33,645 bases of DNA from DASWID01 sp049682815 (GCA_049682815.1 JBAUII010000110.1:1-33645); one strand, 5' to 3'. Counted from the first letter of the stretch, positions 7,308 to 15,569 are shown. The notes: a model not told the origin generated them from the sequence alone. Translations and numbers: made by a program.

Positions 7308-9773
7308 TTGGAAGTTAAAAAAGAATCCGAAGACAAGATATGTATAGAGGAAGATAACGCTTATACCGCTGAATCGATAAAGGTACTTCCCGGCCTGCAA
7401 GCCGTCAGAAAACGGCCGGATATGTACATCGGAGATACCAGCACGAGAGGGTTCCATCATCTTGTATTTGAGGTGCTAGATAACAGCGTTGATGAGGCCC
7501 TCGCGGGTTACTGCAATGAAATCACCGCTACCATCCATGTAGACGGAAGTATTACAGTTGAAGACAATGGTAGGGGGATCCCTGTCGATATGCATGCGGA
7601 AACCGGAAAGGCGGCAGCTGAAGTAGTAATGACGAGGCTACATGCAGGTGGGAAATTTGAGGGAAAGGTTTACAGAGTCGCAGGTGGGCTCCACGGCGTA
7701 GGAGTCACAGTGGTGAATGCCCTGTCGGAGTATTTGATTCTTGAAATAAGAAGGGACGGGCATGTCTGGTATCAAAAATATGAGCGTGGAGAACCCGAGG
7801 GGGATCTTAAGGAATCGGGAAAGACAAGCAGAAGCGGCACAAAGATAAGGTTCAAGCCAGACCCTCAGATTTTTGAGATTAGCGAATTTAATTATGACAC
7901 ACTTGCCCATAGGATAAGGGAGTTAGCCTTTTTAAACAGTGGCTTAAAGATTAAGTTGACTGATGAGCGCGATGCTAGAGAACAAGAGTTTTACTATGAG
8001 GGTGGTATCCGGGCATTTGTAGAAGAGCTAAATAGGAATAAGAAGCCACTTCACCCAGATCCTATATACGTATCTGGAGAAAAGGATGACACTATAGTAG
8101 AGGTGGCACTCCAGTACAACGATGGCTACACTGAAACTGTATTATGCTATGCAAACAATATCAACAATATCGAGGGGGGTACCCATTTAACGGGGTTTAG
8201 AGGAGCTCTTACGAGGACCATAAATAAATACGCTGAAGACAAGGGACTTCTTAAAAACGCAAAGGTTTCACTCAGTGGTGAAGATACCAGGGAGGGATTA
8301 ATAGCGATTATAAGCGTGAAGCTCCGTGATCCAAAATTTGAGGGACAGACTAAGACGAAGCTTGGAAATACAGACGTTAAAGGTATTGTAGAAACGCTGC
8401 TTAACGATAAACTTGGGTCCTTTTTTGAAGAAAATCCTTCTGTCGCAAGGAAAATCATTGAGAAGACAGTAGAGGCTGCGAGGGCAAGAGAAGCGGCTAG
8501 GAAGGCTCGGGAGCTTACGAGAAGAAAAAGCGCTTTAGAGTCTGGTTCACTTCCGGGAAAGCTTGCCGACTGTCAGGAGCGCGACCCTCAACTTTGCGAA
8601 TTATTCATAGTGGAGGGAGAGTCTGCCGGTGGGTCTGCCAAACAGGCTAGGTCGAGATATAATCAAGCTGTCCTTCCGCTTCGTGGAAAGATATTGAATG
8701 TCGAAAAAGCAAGATTCGATAAGATGCTCAGCAATGAGGAAATAAGAACGATGATCACTGTGCTGGGCACGGGTATAGGTAGCGAGGACTTCGACATATC
8801 TAAGTTGCGCTACCACAAGATTATACTCATGAGTGATGCGGATGTTGATGGTTCGCATATCACGACACTTATACTCACCTTTTTCTACAGACAGGTTCCA
8901 GAGATTATTGAAAAGGGGCATCTCTTCGTTGCACAACCTCCACTCTATAGGGTAAAGCATGGGAAAGAGGAGAGGTACCTGACCGACGATATTGAATTTG
9001 AAGATTACCTACTTCAGATTGGAACAGAGGGTGTGTCGCTTAGGGTAAGCGAGAACGGTAATGTCAGGGAGATAAAGGGTAACCGTCTACTTGAAATAAT
9101 AAAGAAGTCGATTTCTTACGGAAAGATTCTTGAGAGGCTTGGTAAGTGGGGAAGGGATAGAAGAATCGTTGACGCATTCGCACGTAGAAAGGGATTCAGA
9201 AAGACGAATCTGAAGGTCGGTAATGAGTCTGAGCTCGATCTTCATTTGAAGGAAATAAAGGAATGGATTGAAAAGCGTCATACTGAGATTCAGTCACTCG
9301 ATTGGGGACTAGCAGAAGATGAAGAGCATAATGCATCAAGGATTATTTATAGTTTCAAAGACAACGGCAGAAGAGGGAAAACTGTAATAGATTTCGACTT
9401 CATAAACTCTCCTGACTTTATTGAACTTAAAAACATCGCCGATGGGATACACCAACTGGGTGAACCGCCCTTCACAATACTCCAGGATGAGAAAGAAACT
9501 AAAGTCGACAACCTTAAGGAACTTACGGAATATGTACTTTCTTTGGGTAAGAAGGGTATGTTCATTCAAAGGTACAAAGGACTTGGAGAAATGAACCCGG
9601 AGCAGCTCTGGGAAACGACGATGAATCCTGAAACGCGCATCCTGAAGAAGGTTAATATAGAAGATACATTTCAGGCCGATCAGATTTTTACAATTTTGAT
9701 GGGCGATCAGGTAGAACCCAGGAAGGAATTCATCGAGAAGAACGCACTCAACGTTACCAATCTGGATATCTAG
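7308..9773 (+). CDS. gyrB: DNA gyrase subunit B
   Basis: The ATPase subunit of DNA gyrase, which introduces negative supercoils with GyrA. The 821-aa product has the GHKL ATP site (DNSVDEALAG, DNGRGIPVD, and the lid GGLHGVGVTVVNALS), the transducer domain to about residue 400, and the TOPRIM domain with EGESAGGSAKQ (about 436) and the metal-binding DADVD (510-514). There is a roughly 170-residue insertion (about 555-735) as in Gram-negative GyrB, and the C-terminal QRYKGLGEMNPEQLW motif. The TTG start at 7308 is supported by acggag about 10 bp upstream. It stands alone: neither recF/dnaN nor gyrA adjoins. A YacG-family gyrase inhibitor is encoded 11 kb downstream. Confidence 0.98.
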   Translation: MEVKKESEDKICIEEDNAYTAESIKVLPGLQAVRKRPDMYIGDTSTRGFHHLVFEVLDNSVDEALAGYCNEITATIHVDGSITVEDNGRGIPVDMHAETGKAAAEVVMTRLHAGGKFEGKVYRVAGGLHGVGVTVVNALSEYLILEIRRDGHVWYQKYERGEPEGDLKESGKTSRSGTKIRFKPDPQIFEISEFNYDTLAHRIRELAFLNSGLKIKLTDERDAREQEFYYEGGIRAFVEELNRNKKPLHPDPIYVSGEKDDTIVEVALQYNDGYTETVLCYANNINNIEGGTHLTGFRGALTRTINKYAEDKGLLKNAKVSLSGEDTREGLIAIISVKLRDPKFEGQTKTKLGNTDVKGIVETLLNDKLGSFFEENPSVARKIIEKTVEAARAREAARKARELTRRKSALESGSLPGKLADCQERDPQLCELFIVEGESAGGSAKQARSRYNQAVLPLRGKILNVEKARFDKMLSNEEIRTMITVLGTGIGSEDFDISKLRYHKIILMSDADVDGSHITTLILTFFYRQVPEIIEKGHLFVAQPPLYRVKHGKEERYLTDDIEFEDYLLQIGTEGVSLRVSENGNVREIKGNRLLEIIKKSISYGKILERLGKWGRDRRIVDAFARRKGFRKTNLKVGNESELDLHLKEIKEWIEKRHTEIQSLDWGLAEDEEHNASRIIYSFKDNGRRGKTVIDFDFINSPDFIELKNIADGIHQLGEPPFTILQDEKETKVDNLKELTEYVLSLGKKGMFIQRYKGLGEMNPEQLWETTMNPETRILKKVNIEDTFQADQIFTILMGDQVEPRKEFIEKNALNVTNLDI

Positions 9774-9935
9774 TAAATAAGTAAGAATATTGAATACGTA
9801 GGCACAGACTTGTCTCCCTGATACCTGGTGCTTGCTGAGGGCGTATTAATCCAAATTTGACATTTCTTTATAACAATGGGTAGTGGAAGAGCGTCTGTAA
9901 TTGTTCTAAGGGAGGCACAATAAAGGAGGAAAATT

Positions 9936-10289
9936 ATGAATTGGTACATTGAGGTATTGAAAAAGTACGCAGTATTCGACGGGCGAGCCCATCGGACCGA
10001 GTACTGGATGTTTGTTCTCTTCAACGTCATTATCACAATCCTCCTCGGTCTGATCGACGGCCTTTTTGGCATATTGGGTGTGCTTAGCGGCATCTACGGC
10101 TTAGCCGTACTGATTCCCGGGATTGCCGTGTCGATTCGGAGACTTCACGACACTAATCGCAGTGGTTGGTGGCTGTTGATAAGCCTGGTACCGGTCATCG
10201 GCACTATTGTTCTCCTCGTCTTTATGGTGCAGGACACTCAGCCAGGCACGAATGAGTACGGTCCCAACCCCAAGGCTGCTACAGCCTAG
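9936..10289 (+). CDS. DUF805 family membrane protein
   Basis: A 117-aa DUF805 protein: YWMFVLFN early in the domain, hydrophobic segments at about 24-45, 47-67 and 82-97, and the family-typical RRLHDTNRSGWWLL core followed by DTQPGTNEYGPNP. Function is unknown. The ribosome-binding site is strong (aaaggagg, 7-14 bp before ATG), and a consensus -35-like ttgaca lies at 9857-9862, though a matching -10 is weak. The gene looks GC-richer (about half G+C in stretches counted by eye) than its neighbours and is followed by a repeat-rich spacer, which hints at later acquisition. Confidence 0.9.
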   Translation: MNWYIEVLKKYAVFDGRAHRTEYWMFVLFNVIITILLGLIDGLFGILGVLSGIYGLAVLIPGIAVSIRRLHDTNRSGWWLLISLVPVIGTIVLLVFMVQDTQPGTNEYGPNPKAATA

Positions 10290-10748
10290 CCTCTTAACCG
10301 ACGCTGGGCACTCGGCTATTACGGTATGCTTGGTCGTTAGACTAAGGGCATAGCCATTGTTCTTCCGCGCTCGCGCCGTGCCTCCATGCCCGTGATTGGT
10401 CATTTGATCATTTGTCCCCCAACCTTACCCTCCCCTCAATTTAAAAGGGTGGGGTTAATGGGCAAATTTATTATCTCTACATGTGGGAGACAATAAGAAT
10501 CTCCTCCCCCAACACGTTGGCGGAGGACTAAGGTGGGGGTTAAACCTCTCCACAACCCAATTCGTTGCTATGTTTCTAGTCATTTTCTATTAACCCCATC
10601 CTAACCTTCCCCCTTCCAAGGAGAAGGGATAGTCTAGATTTACTGCATTTTTACGTGAATTAAGGTACTTATAATAAATTATACAATCACCTTTGGCCTT
10701 GCTGGTTTGGTCACGACGAAAGGCTAAGGGTTCAGAGCGAACGGTGGA
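10290..10748. other. Intergenic region with dispersed GC-rich repeats
   Basis: 459 bp between the DUF805 gene and the thioesterase gene (convergent). No credible gene is seen. The centre holds three related GC-skewed hairpin units, listed separately; the edges show no recognised signal. Confidence 0.7.
10415..10632. repeat. Cluster of three degenerate C-rich/G-rich inverted-repeat units
   Basis: Unit 1 is an 11-bp stem with two G-U pairs, 10421-10431 (aaccttaccct) against 10446-10456 (agggtggggtt). Unit 2 (about 10498-10545) contains ccaac-ac-gttgg and ends in gtgggggttaa. Unit 3 (about 10590-10632) starts with ttaacccc and contains the hairpin cccttc (10611-10616) / gaaggg (10623-10628). 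The word ggggttaa recurs in units 1 and 2 and inverted in unit 3, so these look like decayed copies of one dispersed element. Confidence 0.6.
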
Positions 10749-11240
10749 TCAGGCTTTGAATCGGGGTAGGGAAACCCTCTTTTTACGCTGGAAAAGTTTT
10801 TTAAATCTAGGTGGTACTCGGGCTACCTTTCTTTTTTTATAATCAAAGAACACCATTCCGGTTTTGACCCTGGCAATCTCTCTTTTTCTCTTCTTCTCTG
10901 TGATCTTATAAATTAAATCGAATCCATATTTATTGAATTCGCTAATTGCTATTTGAATTTTTAGTACTTCGCCCCAGAATGCTTCTGACTTATATACGAT
11001 GATGGCATCGGAAATAATGAGACCCGTTCCATAAACATTCATTTCCGTAAATCCGTGTTTTGCTAGAAACCTTACCCTTGCTTCATGGGTTAAACTTAGG
11101 ACGGAGTCATGCCCAAGATGCCCACCGTAGTTTATATCGCTTACGCGCAGCGGTATGTCTGTGGAGAAAACAAACCTCTTTGGTAAATCCAGTTGAACCC
11201 TTGGCATATTTTTACTATCTTTTAAATGGCGGTAAATCAT
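10749..11240 (-). CDS. Hotdog-fold acyl-CoA thioesterase (4HBT family)
   Basis: A 163-aa protein with the hotdog thioesterase pattern: VSDINYGGHLGHDSVLSLTHEARVRFL (DINYGGHLGHD corresponds to the active-site helix start), followed by long amphipathic strands and a basic C-terminal tail. Members hydrolyse acyl-CoA thioesters in the cytoplasm; the chain length is unknown. The first ATG (11240) is preferred because an aggat lies about 10 bp upstream, while the second Met at residue 12 has no ribosome-binding site. It is convergent with the DUF805 gene and divergent from the 183-aa protein gene (116 bp apart). Confidence 0.82.
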   Translation of the reverse strand: MIYRHLKDSKNMPRVQLDLPKRFVFSTDIPLRVSDINYGGHLGHDSVLSLTHEARVRFLAKHGFTEMNVYGTGLIISDAIIVYKSEAFWGEVLKIQIAISEFNKYGFDLIYKITEKKRKREIARVKTGMVFFDYKKRKVARVPPRFKKLFQRKKRVSLPRFKA

Positions 11241-11356
11241 ACACGATTTATCCTGATTTAAAATATTGATGAAGCATAGTTTTTGTTATTAAAAAAGGGG
11301 TTTTTTTATTCTATATTTGATACTAAAATGATTAGTATGTGTAAGGAGATTAGATC

Positions 11357-11908
11357 ATGAGAAAGCAAGGAAAGGACCTATCGTCCCTGAAGGCTTTTTT
11401 CGGCCAACTTGTAAGGATTAGTTTCTTCGATCTGGGAATTGAAGATGAGGCGAATATCGCTTCATATTTAACTGATTTACTTTCGGGCTTTGCACGGACA
11501 GAAAGGCTATATAAGTTCAGGGATTCTGAGGGGAGACAAATTCAGACTGTAGTTGAAATGTTAATTAAAGATCAGGCTGAATCACAGGAAAGACCCGAAT
11601 GGGAAAGGGAAATCCGAAAACACATTGGGGATTTTACCCTTTTTCTATCGGGTGTCTTCAGAGATTATGTCCTTAGTGGCTCGTACCTTAACTATTACAT
11701 GGATGAGGGCGCCAAATCCTATCAGTTTGTATCAAGGTTTGACCTTGAAAGGGGCAAAGGGAATCCCATTGTGTTCAGCAAACTTTCGACGAATTTTGAA
11801 TATTACTCTGGTGCCCTGGACTACATGAGGAGGGTGTACTTTAAGGCAGAAAAAACAAGCGATCCGTTCTCGACTATCGCAACTCAAGTTTCTAAAATTA
11901 AGCACTAG
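11357..11908 (+). CDS. Hypothetical protein (183 aa), family not recognised
   Basis: Not recognised. A soluble, predominantly helical, charged protein without signal peptide or membrane segment. Residues 8-55 form likely helices (LSSLKAFFGQLVRISFFDLG...). A central acidic/basic region (70-92) is followed by HIGDFTLFLSGVFRDYVLSGSYLNYYMDEG (89-118) and a Tyr/Phe-rich segment with SRFDLERGKGNPIVFSKLSTNFEYYSGALDYMRRVYF. The good ribosome-binding site (aaggag, 10 bp upstream) and normal composition support a real gene. The compact aromatic-rich C-terminal half could bind a ligand or partner, but no function is claimed. It is divergent from the thioesterase gene. Confidence 0.7.
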   Translation: MRKQGKDLSSLKAFFGQLVRISFFDLGIEDEANIASYLTDLLSGFARTERLYKFRDSEGRQIQTVVEMLIKDQAESQERPEWEREIRKHIGDFTLFLSGVFRDYVLSGSYLNYYMDEGAKSYQFVSRFDLERGKGNPIVFSKLSTNFEYYSGALDYMRRVYFKAEKTSDPFSTIATQVSKIKH

Positions 11909-12401
11909 GTACCCATATAATCAATTGTGTTTGATTTAATAGGGAATTGTTTGTAGCTTGCTGCAGAGTCTCCCCCCCTCGCCGTCATTGGTCTAAATGT
12001 TAGATGATTCGTGGGCAAATATCTTGCGATATGGTGAGTAGATTTATTTTCCCTAATCCTTTTCGGAATGAAAAGGGCTTGAACGGCCTTCCAAAAATTG
12101 CGTTAAGAAAATTAGAAACGGAGACGTTAAAAAAAATTTGTGGGGTGTGGTTGGATTAAATTTTTTAGTCGGAGTTTATGATTTTTAGCAAATTTTTGGA
12201 CAGCCTTGATTTTTGCTTCTTTGTATCAAGACAAAGAAGTTAGAAAGAAAAATCAGATACTTGAAGAAATTAATTGTATAGATTCTGTCCTTGAAATACC
12301 AAGCTTTTACTGGGATGACATCTGAGACATCGAGTTTGTATCATGAAACCCTGCCGCGTACTGCAAGGAGTTTCATTGGGTCTTAAAGCCTGACTAATAC
12401 C
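11909..12401. other. Intergenic region with a perfect hairpin
   Basis: 493 bp between the 183-aa gene and the 3' end of the LLM gene. No ORF of quality is seen. It contains a 9-bp perfect inverted repeat (listed separately) and, at about 12283-12330, a stretch resembling decayed dispersed-repeat sequence (gattctgtccttgaaatacc...tgggatgacatc). Confidence 0.65.
12216..12239. repeat. Perfect 9-bp inverted repeat, hairpin
   Basis: cttctttgt (12216-12224) and acaaagaag (12231-12239) are exact complements separated by the 6-nt loop atcaag. There is no T-run on either side, so it is more likely a repeat-derived hairpin than a terminator. Confidence 0.6.
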
Positions 12402-13457
12402 TTAGCCGTTGTGTCTAAAATAGGGGAGAATCTCCTTTGACAAAGCTCTGAGCGAAGCCTGTCGGTCCGGACTAAAGTCCCTAAAAATAAAATGTGTCAC
12501 ACCGGCTACTATATACCTCTCAATTTTCTTGATTGCATCCGTCTTCGAGCCTGATATAACAAAATCCTCCACCATATCCCTAGAGTAGTATTTTGCTCCC
12601 ATTTCCCTGAATCTCTTGATCATATCCGTATCATTTGGCATTATCTTTGTGTACTGAAGATCTCCATATTCTTCCGATATTTCTATATCGTATCCCGCCT
12701 CCTTAAGCAACTCAGGCCAGATAAGGGCATGCTTTACAGGTTCCAGTGTTTCATAGGCTTTGTCTTTATCATCGGCAATTGACAGAAATATATATATGCA
12801 CTTGTCAAGCGGCGCTGTAGCTTTATCCCTTAATTTCATGCCCTCCTTTACCTCACTTAGCTTGTCTGAAAAAAGCTTAGGAGGCATCGCGTTTGTAACC
12901 CATCCGTCACCACATTCCCCCGCTAGTTTAAGAGCCTTCGGTGCAGTAGCAGCGACGTATATTGGAATTGACCTGTCGTTAAATGGCCTTATCCGTAATT
13001 CGGCTTTGGATAGTTTGTAAATTTCACCATCAAAATTCACTTGCTCACCCTTCCATAGTGAACGCATTATCTCTATTGATTCCCTTACACGAGTTAGGGG
13101 TTTGTTCCACTTAATACCATACGGATCGAGATTCATCTTTTCTCCATATCCTACACAGACAAATATTCTCCCTCGTGAAATGTGATCGACCGTAGCAAGG
13201 CGATGCGCATATATAGCCGGATGGATCCTGTGTGCGTCACCGATTGAACCCATAATTATTTTTTTTGTTTTCATACCTGCGGCTGTAATCACAGACCATA
13301 CTTCTGGAGTTAATGCCTTTGCCATGAAAACCACATGGTCGGGGAACCAAACCGTGTCAAAACCCAATCTTTCAGTTTTATTCGTTATTCGGATAAGATT
13401 TTCGACCGATTGTCCGGGCAGGGGGCTTGCTACTCCAAAATTTATTTTTCCTGACAT
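12402..13457 (-). CDS. LLM-class flavin/F420-dependent oxidoreductase
   Basis: A 351-aa TIM-barrel protein of the luciferase-like monooxygenase superfamily, in the F420-dependent branch that includes Mer-like and glucose-6-phosphate-dehydrogenase-like proteins. Typical marks are FDTVWFPDHVVF early, the IIMGSIGDAHRIHPAIYAHRLATVDHIS segment, GRIFVCVGYGEKMN, and RPFNDRSIPIYVAATAPKALKLAGECGDGWV. The substrate cannot be inferred. If the F420 assignment is right the organism makes or scavenges F420; FMN is the alternative cofactor. The ATG has ggag about 12 bp upstream. It is divergent from the DUF3276 gene. Confidence 0.9.
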   Translation of the reverse strand: MSGKINFGVASPLPGQSVENLIRITNKTERLGFDTVWFPDHVVFMAKALTPEVWSVITAAGMKTKKIIMGSIGDAHRIHPAIYAHRLATVDHISRGRIFVCVGYGEKMNLDPYGIKWNKPLTRVRESIEIMRSLWKGEQVNFDGEIYKLSKAELRIRPFNDRSIPIYVAATAPKALKLAGECGDGWVTNAMPPKLFSDKLSEVKEGMKLRDKATAPLDKCIYIFLSIADDKDKAYETLEPVKHALIWPELLKEAGYDIEISEEYGDLQYTKIMPNDTDMIKRFREMGAKYYSRDMVEDFVISGSKTDAIKKIERYIVAGVTHFIFRDFSPDRQASLRALSKEILPYFRHNG

Positions 13458-13492
13458 TTTTTGAGTGCTCCATTGAAAATTTTGAAAGCTTT

Positions 13493-13498
13493 ATTATA
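13493..13498 (-). promoter_or_regulatory. -10 element candidate for the LLM gene
   Basis: On the minus strand tataat (plus-strand attata) lies 36 bp upstream of the LLM start codon, a perfect -10 hexamer. The -35 region is poor, so the call rests on the -10 and its position. Confidence 0.4.
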
Positions 13499-13618
13499 CA
13501 ACATTTCATGTATTCGCGATTAAATATTCTTGCTTGATTTTCCAGAATGTTGAGTTATTATTCCTACACAAAATAAAAATTCCTAAGGATAAGGAAAGAG
13601 GCGGAGGTAGTTTACAAG

Positions 13619-13843
13619 ATGGAAAAAGTGGAAAAGGAACACGTCAGCAAGCATGTTGATATCGAATCTAAAAGGTTTTTCTTCGACGTCAAGGAAAACC
13701 ATAAAGGAAAGTATTTAAGGATAACGGAGCTGAGTGGCGGCAGATCGTGCATAGTGATACCACTTGGCGGAATAAAGCTTTTTAGAGAAAGATTGGTAGA
13801 AATCATAGACGAAGCCGATAAGCTTCTTGATCTCGAAGAGTAG
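13619..13843 (+). CDS. DUF3276/PurA-like nucleic-acid-binding protein
   Basis: A 74-aa protein with the single PUR-alpha-type repeat layout of bacterial DUF3276 proteins: SKRFFFDVKENHKGKYLRITELSGGRSCIVIPLGGIKLFRERLVEII. Related bacterial proteins bind single-stranded DNA or RNA. One repeat per chain suggests a dimer forms the functional unit. ggaggt lies about 10 bp before the ATG. It is followed 73 bp later by the tRNA gene. Confidence 0.82.
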   Translation: MEKVEKEHVSKHVDIESKRFFFDVKENHKGKYLRITELSGGRSCIVIPLGGIKLFRERLVEIIDEADKLLDLEE

Positions 13844-13916
13844 TATCCAACCTTAGAGATTGAAAAAGCGGTGCCCTGAGGTCTTATCTTAGCACTCTGT
13901 TAATTTCTACTTTCAG

Positions 13917-13991
13917 GGGCGGTTAACTCAGCGGAAGAGTGCCATCCTCACACGGTGGAAGTCACTGGTTCAAATCCAGTACCGCCCACCA
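13917..13991 (+). tRNA. tRNA-Val (anticodon CAC)
   Basis: A full 75-nt cloverleaf including encoded CCA. Acceptor gggcggt/accgccc pairs perfectly, with D-stem actc/gagt, anticodon stem ccatc/ggtgg with one T-G pair, loop ctcacac (anticodon cac at 34-36), 5-nt variable loop, T-stem actgg/ccagt with loop ttcaaat, and discriminator A followed by cca. The anticodon reads GUG valine codons. Confidence 0.95.
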
Positions 13992-13997
13992 TACTCC

Positions 13998-14051
13998 AAT
14001 CCTACTTAACAGCTGTGGCATCAAACACGGTTACCTCAACAACCACGATCA
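13998..14051 (-). pseudogene. Relic of a paralogue of the three-domain exported protein (3' end only)
   Basis: On the minus strand this reads ...VEVTVFDATAVK-stop, closely matching the last residues of the protein encoded at 15672-17270 (IQVTVLDATAVE-stop). Over 13998-14036 about 33 of 39 bases match 15668-15706, and several differences are silent third-position changes, so this is diverged coding sequence rather than a fresh duplication. The frame upstream is lost where the insertion-sequence remnant begins. Confidence 0.6.
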
Positions 14052-14054
14052 CAG

Positions 14055-14591
14055 GGGTCAGCCCTGGACTTTACACTAAAATATCTTAGGATTTGTGTGA
14101 AATTGAGGGAGCAATATTTTAGGGAGTCCAGGTTGATAGGATGATTAAAACGGTATAAGGTCAAGGATAGAGCCTAGAAATTTTCGAGACAATGTGCAGG
14201 GAGTCGGAGATAAGGCGTATTCATGCTAGAACGAACCGGCCACAAACCAATGGAAAGATAGAAGCCTATTTTCTAGATAGCGAAGAGCGAGTTTTTTTCG
14301 CCAAATACATTTGATTCATTAGAGGATATAATTCTAAATCTAGGGAATTTTCTATTTGAATATAATCACATAAGGTGGCATGGCGAATTGAATTATCAAA
14401 CACCTTTTGATAAGCTACAAAAAGTTACCGAATTAGTGAGTCAGTACGTGAGTTCCCTTTTTTTAGACGAAGAGAGCGAACGGCACAAAAAGAGAAGAAG
14501 TTCATGATAAGGAGACGAATGAAGATAATTTAAAAAATGGCGGGGTAAAACAGGAATATGTGCAAACAATTGTCAACTCTGGGCTTGACCC
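14055..14591 (+). mobile_element. Decayed insertion sequence with integrase-core transposase remnant
   Basis: The boundaries are imperfect terminal inverted repeats: gggtcagccctggactttaca (14055-14075, 21 bp) against the complement of 14571-14591, about 14 of 21 positions matching. The inside carries a frameshifted transposase C-terminus. A third, inner copy of the end sequence occurs inverted at about 14112-14135 (atattttaggg...agtccagg), suggesting an end duplication or internal deletion. The N-terminal half of the transposase is missing, so the element is dead. Confidence 0.5.
14171..14507 (+). pseudogene. Transposase (IS3/IS481-type rve integrase core), C-terminal fragment with frameshift
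   Basis: The first frame (14171 to about 14310) reads CRESEIRRIHARTNRPQTNGKIEAYF, the hallmark of integrase-core transposases around the catalytic Glu. It stops at TGA in the next few codons. A different frame continues as FEYNHIRWHGELNYQTPFDKL, the usual C-terminal YNxxRxHxxLxxxTP motif, to the TGA at 14505-14507. One frameshift plus loss of the N-terminal half make it non-functional. Confidence 0.8.
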
Positions 14592-14740
14592 GGCTGACAG
14601 CCTTTATTGAAGGGGCCACTGGTAGTGTGGTCGCATCAAGTTTGTTAAACAAAATAGGTTACTTACTTGGAGCATTAAGGGTCATGGGAGAGATATGTAT
14701 GAGTAAAAAGGTAGAAGTACCCAAGAGTAGAGAGGATTAA
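14558..14740 (+). CDS. Small ORF upstream of the MNT gene (60 aa), possibly a truncated gene
   Basis: Not recognised. The frame ends 2 bp before the MNT start, and its 3' end supplies the MNT ribosome-binding site (agagagga). The first 11 codons lie within the right end of the insertion-sequence remnant, so the original N-terminus may have been replaced. The remainder (LTAFIEGATGSVVASSLLNKIGYLLGALRVMGE) is hydrophobic/amphipathic and ends in the charged tail MSKKVEVPKSRED. An internal ATG at 14699 with ggag upstream could start a 13-aa leader instead. Whether it is translated is uncertain. Confidence 0.35.
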   Translation: MCKQLSTLGLTRLTAFIEGATGSVVASSLLNKIGYLLGALRVMGEICMSKKVEVPKSRED

Positions 14741-14742
14741 GA

Positions 14743-15129
14743 TTGAAATCTGAACGGGTCTTAAGGAAAAGGGCATTAAAACAGATTGAAAAGCTCGCTC
14801 AGGACAAGCTCAGCGCAATACCATCAGAAACCCTTCAAGATATAGTGAGTCGAATTGTCGAAATTGCTCATCCCAAGCGCCTTATCCTCATCGGCTCCGG
14901 TGCCAGAGGGGATATGGGTTCTGAAAGCGATATAGACATTCTTGTAATCGTTGAGCCACCCACACATCGGGGAGAGCTCTCGGAAAGGATTTATCGCAAC
15001 CTTCATGGGGTAAAACTGCCCGTCGATGTAGTTGTTGTCACAGAAGATGATGTTCAGAAGTACGGAAGAAAGATAGGGACTATTCTGCCCCTGGCTTTGA
15101 AGGATGGCGTGGTTATCTATGAAGCGTGA
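14743..15129 (+). CDS. MNT-type nucleotidyltransferase (antitoxin-like, MntA group)
   Basis: A 128-aa minimal nucleotidyltransferase: the GS...DxD signature is present as GSGARGDMGSESDIDILV (about 52-69), with a third acidic position in VDVVVVTEDD. Such proteins pair with HEPN partners; in characterised MntA-HepT pairs the MNT protein AMPylates and inactivates the HEPN ribonuclease. The start is TTG at 14743 with agagagga upstream. The frame overlaps the HEPN gene by 26 bp if the latter starts at 15104. An N-terminal basic helix (about 1-45) precedes the catalytic core. It lies next to a dead insertion sequence, consistent with a mobile TA-like cassette. Confidence 0.85.
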   Translation: MKSERVLRKRALKQIEKLAQDKLSAIPSETLQDIVSRIVEIAHPKRLILIGSGARGDMGSESDIDILVIVEPPTHRGELSERIYRNLHGVKLPVDVVVVTEDDVQKYGRKIGTILPLALKDGVVIYEA

Positions 15130-15523
15130 TCCCACAGATCCCAGAACCTGGCTTAAAAGGGCACGGAGTAACCTGAGGCGTGCAGAACTAGGCCGTCAGC
15201 ACCCAGATATCCTCTTTGAAGACCTCTGTTTCGATGCCGAGCAGGCGGTAGAAAAGGCCTTGAAATCAGTGTGCGTCCAATTGGGCCTAGAATTTCGAAA
15301 GACTCATTCACTTGTTTATTTGATGGATCTAATTGAGGGAGCAGGGTTTTCTATACCAGGGATCATTAAAGAAGCGGATGTGCTTACACGATACGCTGTA
15401 GCAGCTAGATATCCAGGTTTAGAGGAAGAGGTAAGCGAAGAAGAATACCTCAGAGCACTAGAACTTGCTCGCCGTGTAGTAGAATGGGTGGATAAAGTTA
15501 TTAAAAAGGGGAGACCTAAGTGA
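15104..15523 (+). CDS. HEPN domain protein, partner of the MNT protein
   Basis: A 139-aa helical HEPN protein (PF05168-like layout): FDAEQAVEKALKSVC, then KTHSLVYLMDLIE, then YAVAARYPGLEEEVSEEEYLRALELARRVVEWVDKVI. It overlaps the MNT gene, so the two are translationally linked. The Rx4-6H ribonuclease motif of active HEPN toxins is not at its normal place near the C-terminal helix. The only R...H spacing of that kind is RAELGRQH near the N-terminus (about residues 26-33), so toxicity is doubtful. A second possible start is ATG 15119, which gives an 11-bp overlap. Confidence 0.82.
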   Translation: MAWLSMKRDPTDPRTWLKRARSNLRRAELGRQHPDILFEDLCFDAEQAVEKALKSVCVQLGLEFRKTHSLVYLMDLIEGAGFSIPGIIKEADVLTRYAVAARYPGLEEEVSEEEYLRALELARRVVEWVDKVIKKGRPK

Positions 15524-15569
15524 ATGGGTATTGATGGTTTTTGAGTAATACAAACGGGAGTGATCTTTT

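Noticed and set aside
10101..10403. Minus-strand 100-aa frame spanning the DUF805 gene end and the spacer
   Set aside because: No family resemblance, no ribosome-binding site, and it runs antisense to a well-supported gene.
14743..15523. Firm call of a type VII HepT/MntA toxin-antitoxin system
   Set aside because: The HEPN partner lacks the Rx4-6H motif at the expected place and the gene order is reversed relative to the characterised hepT-mntA pair, so only an MNT/HEPN pair is claimed.
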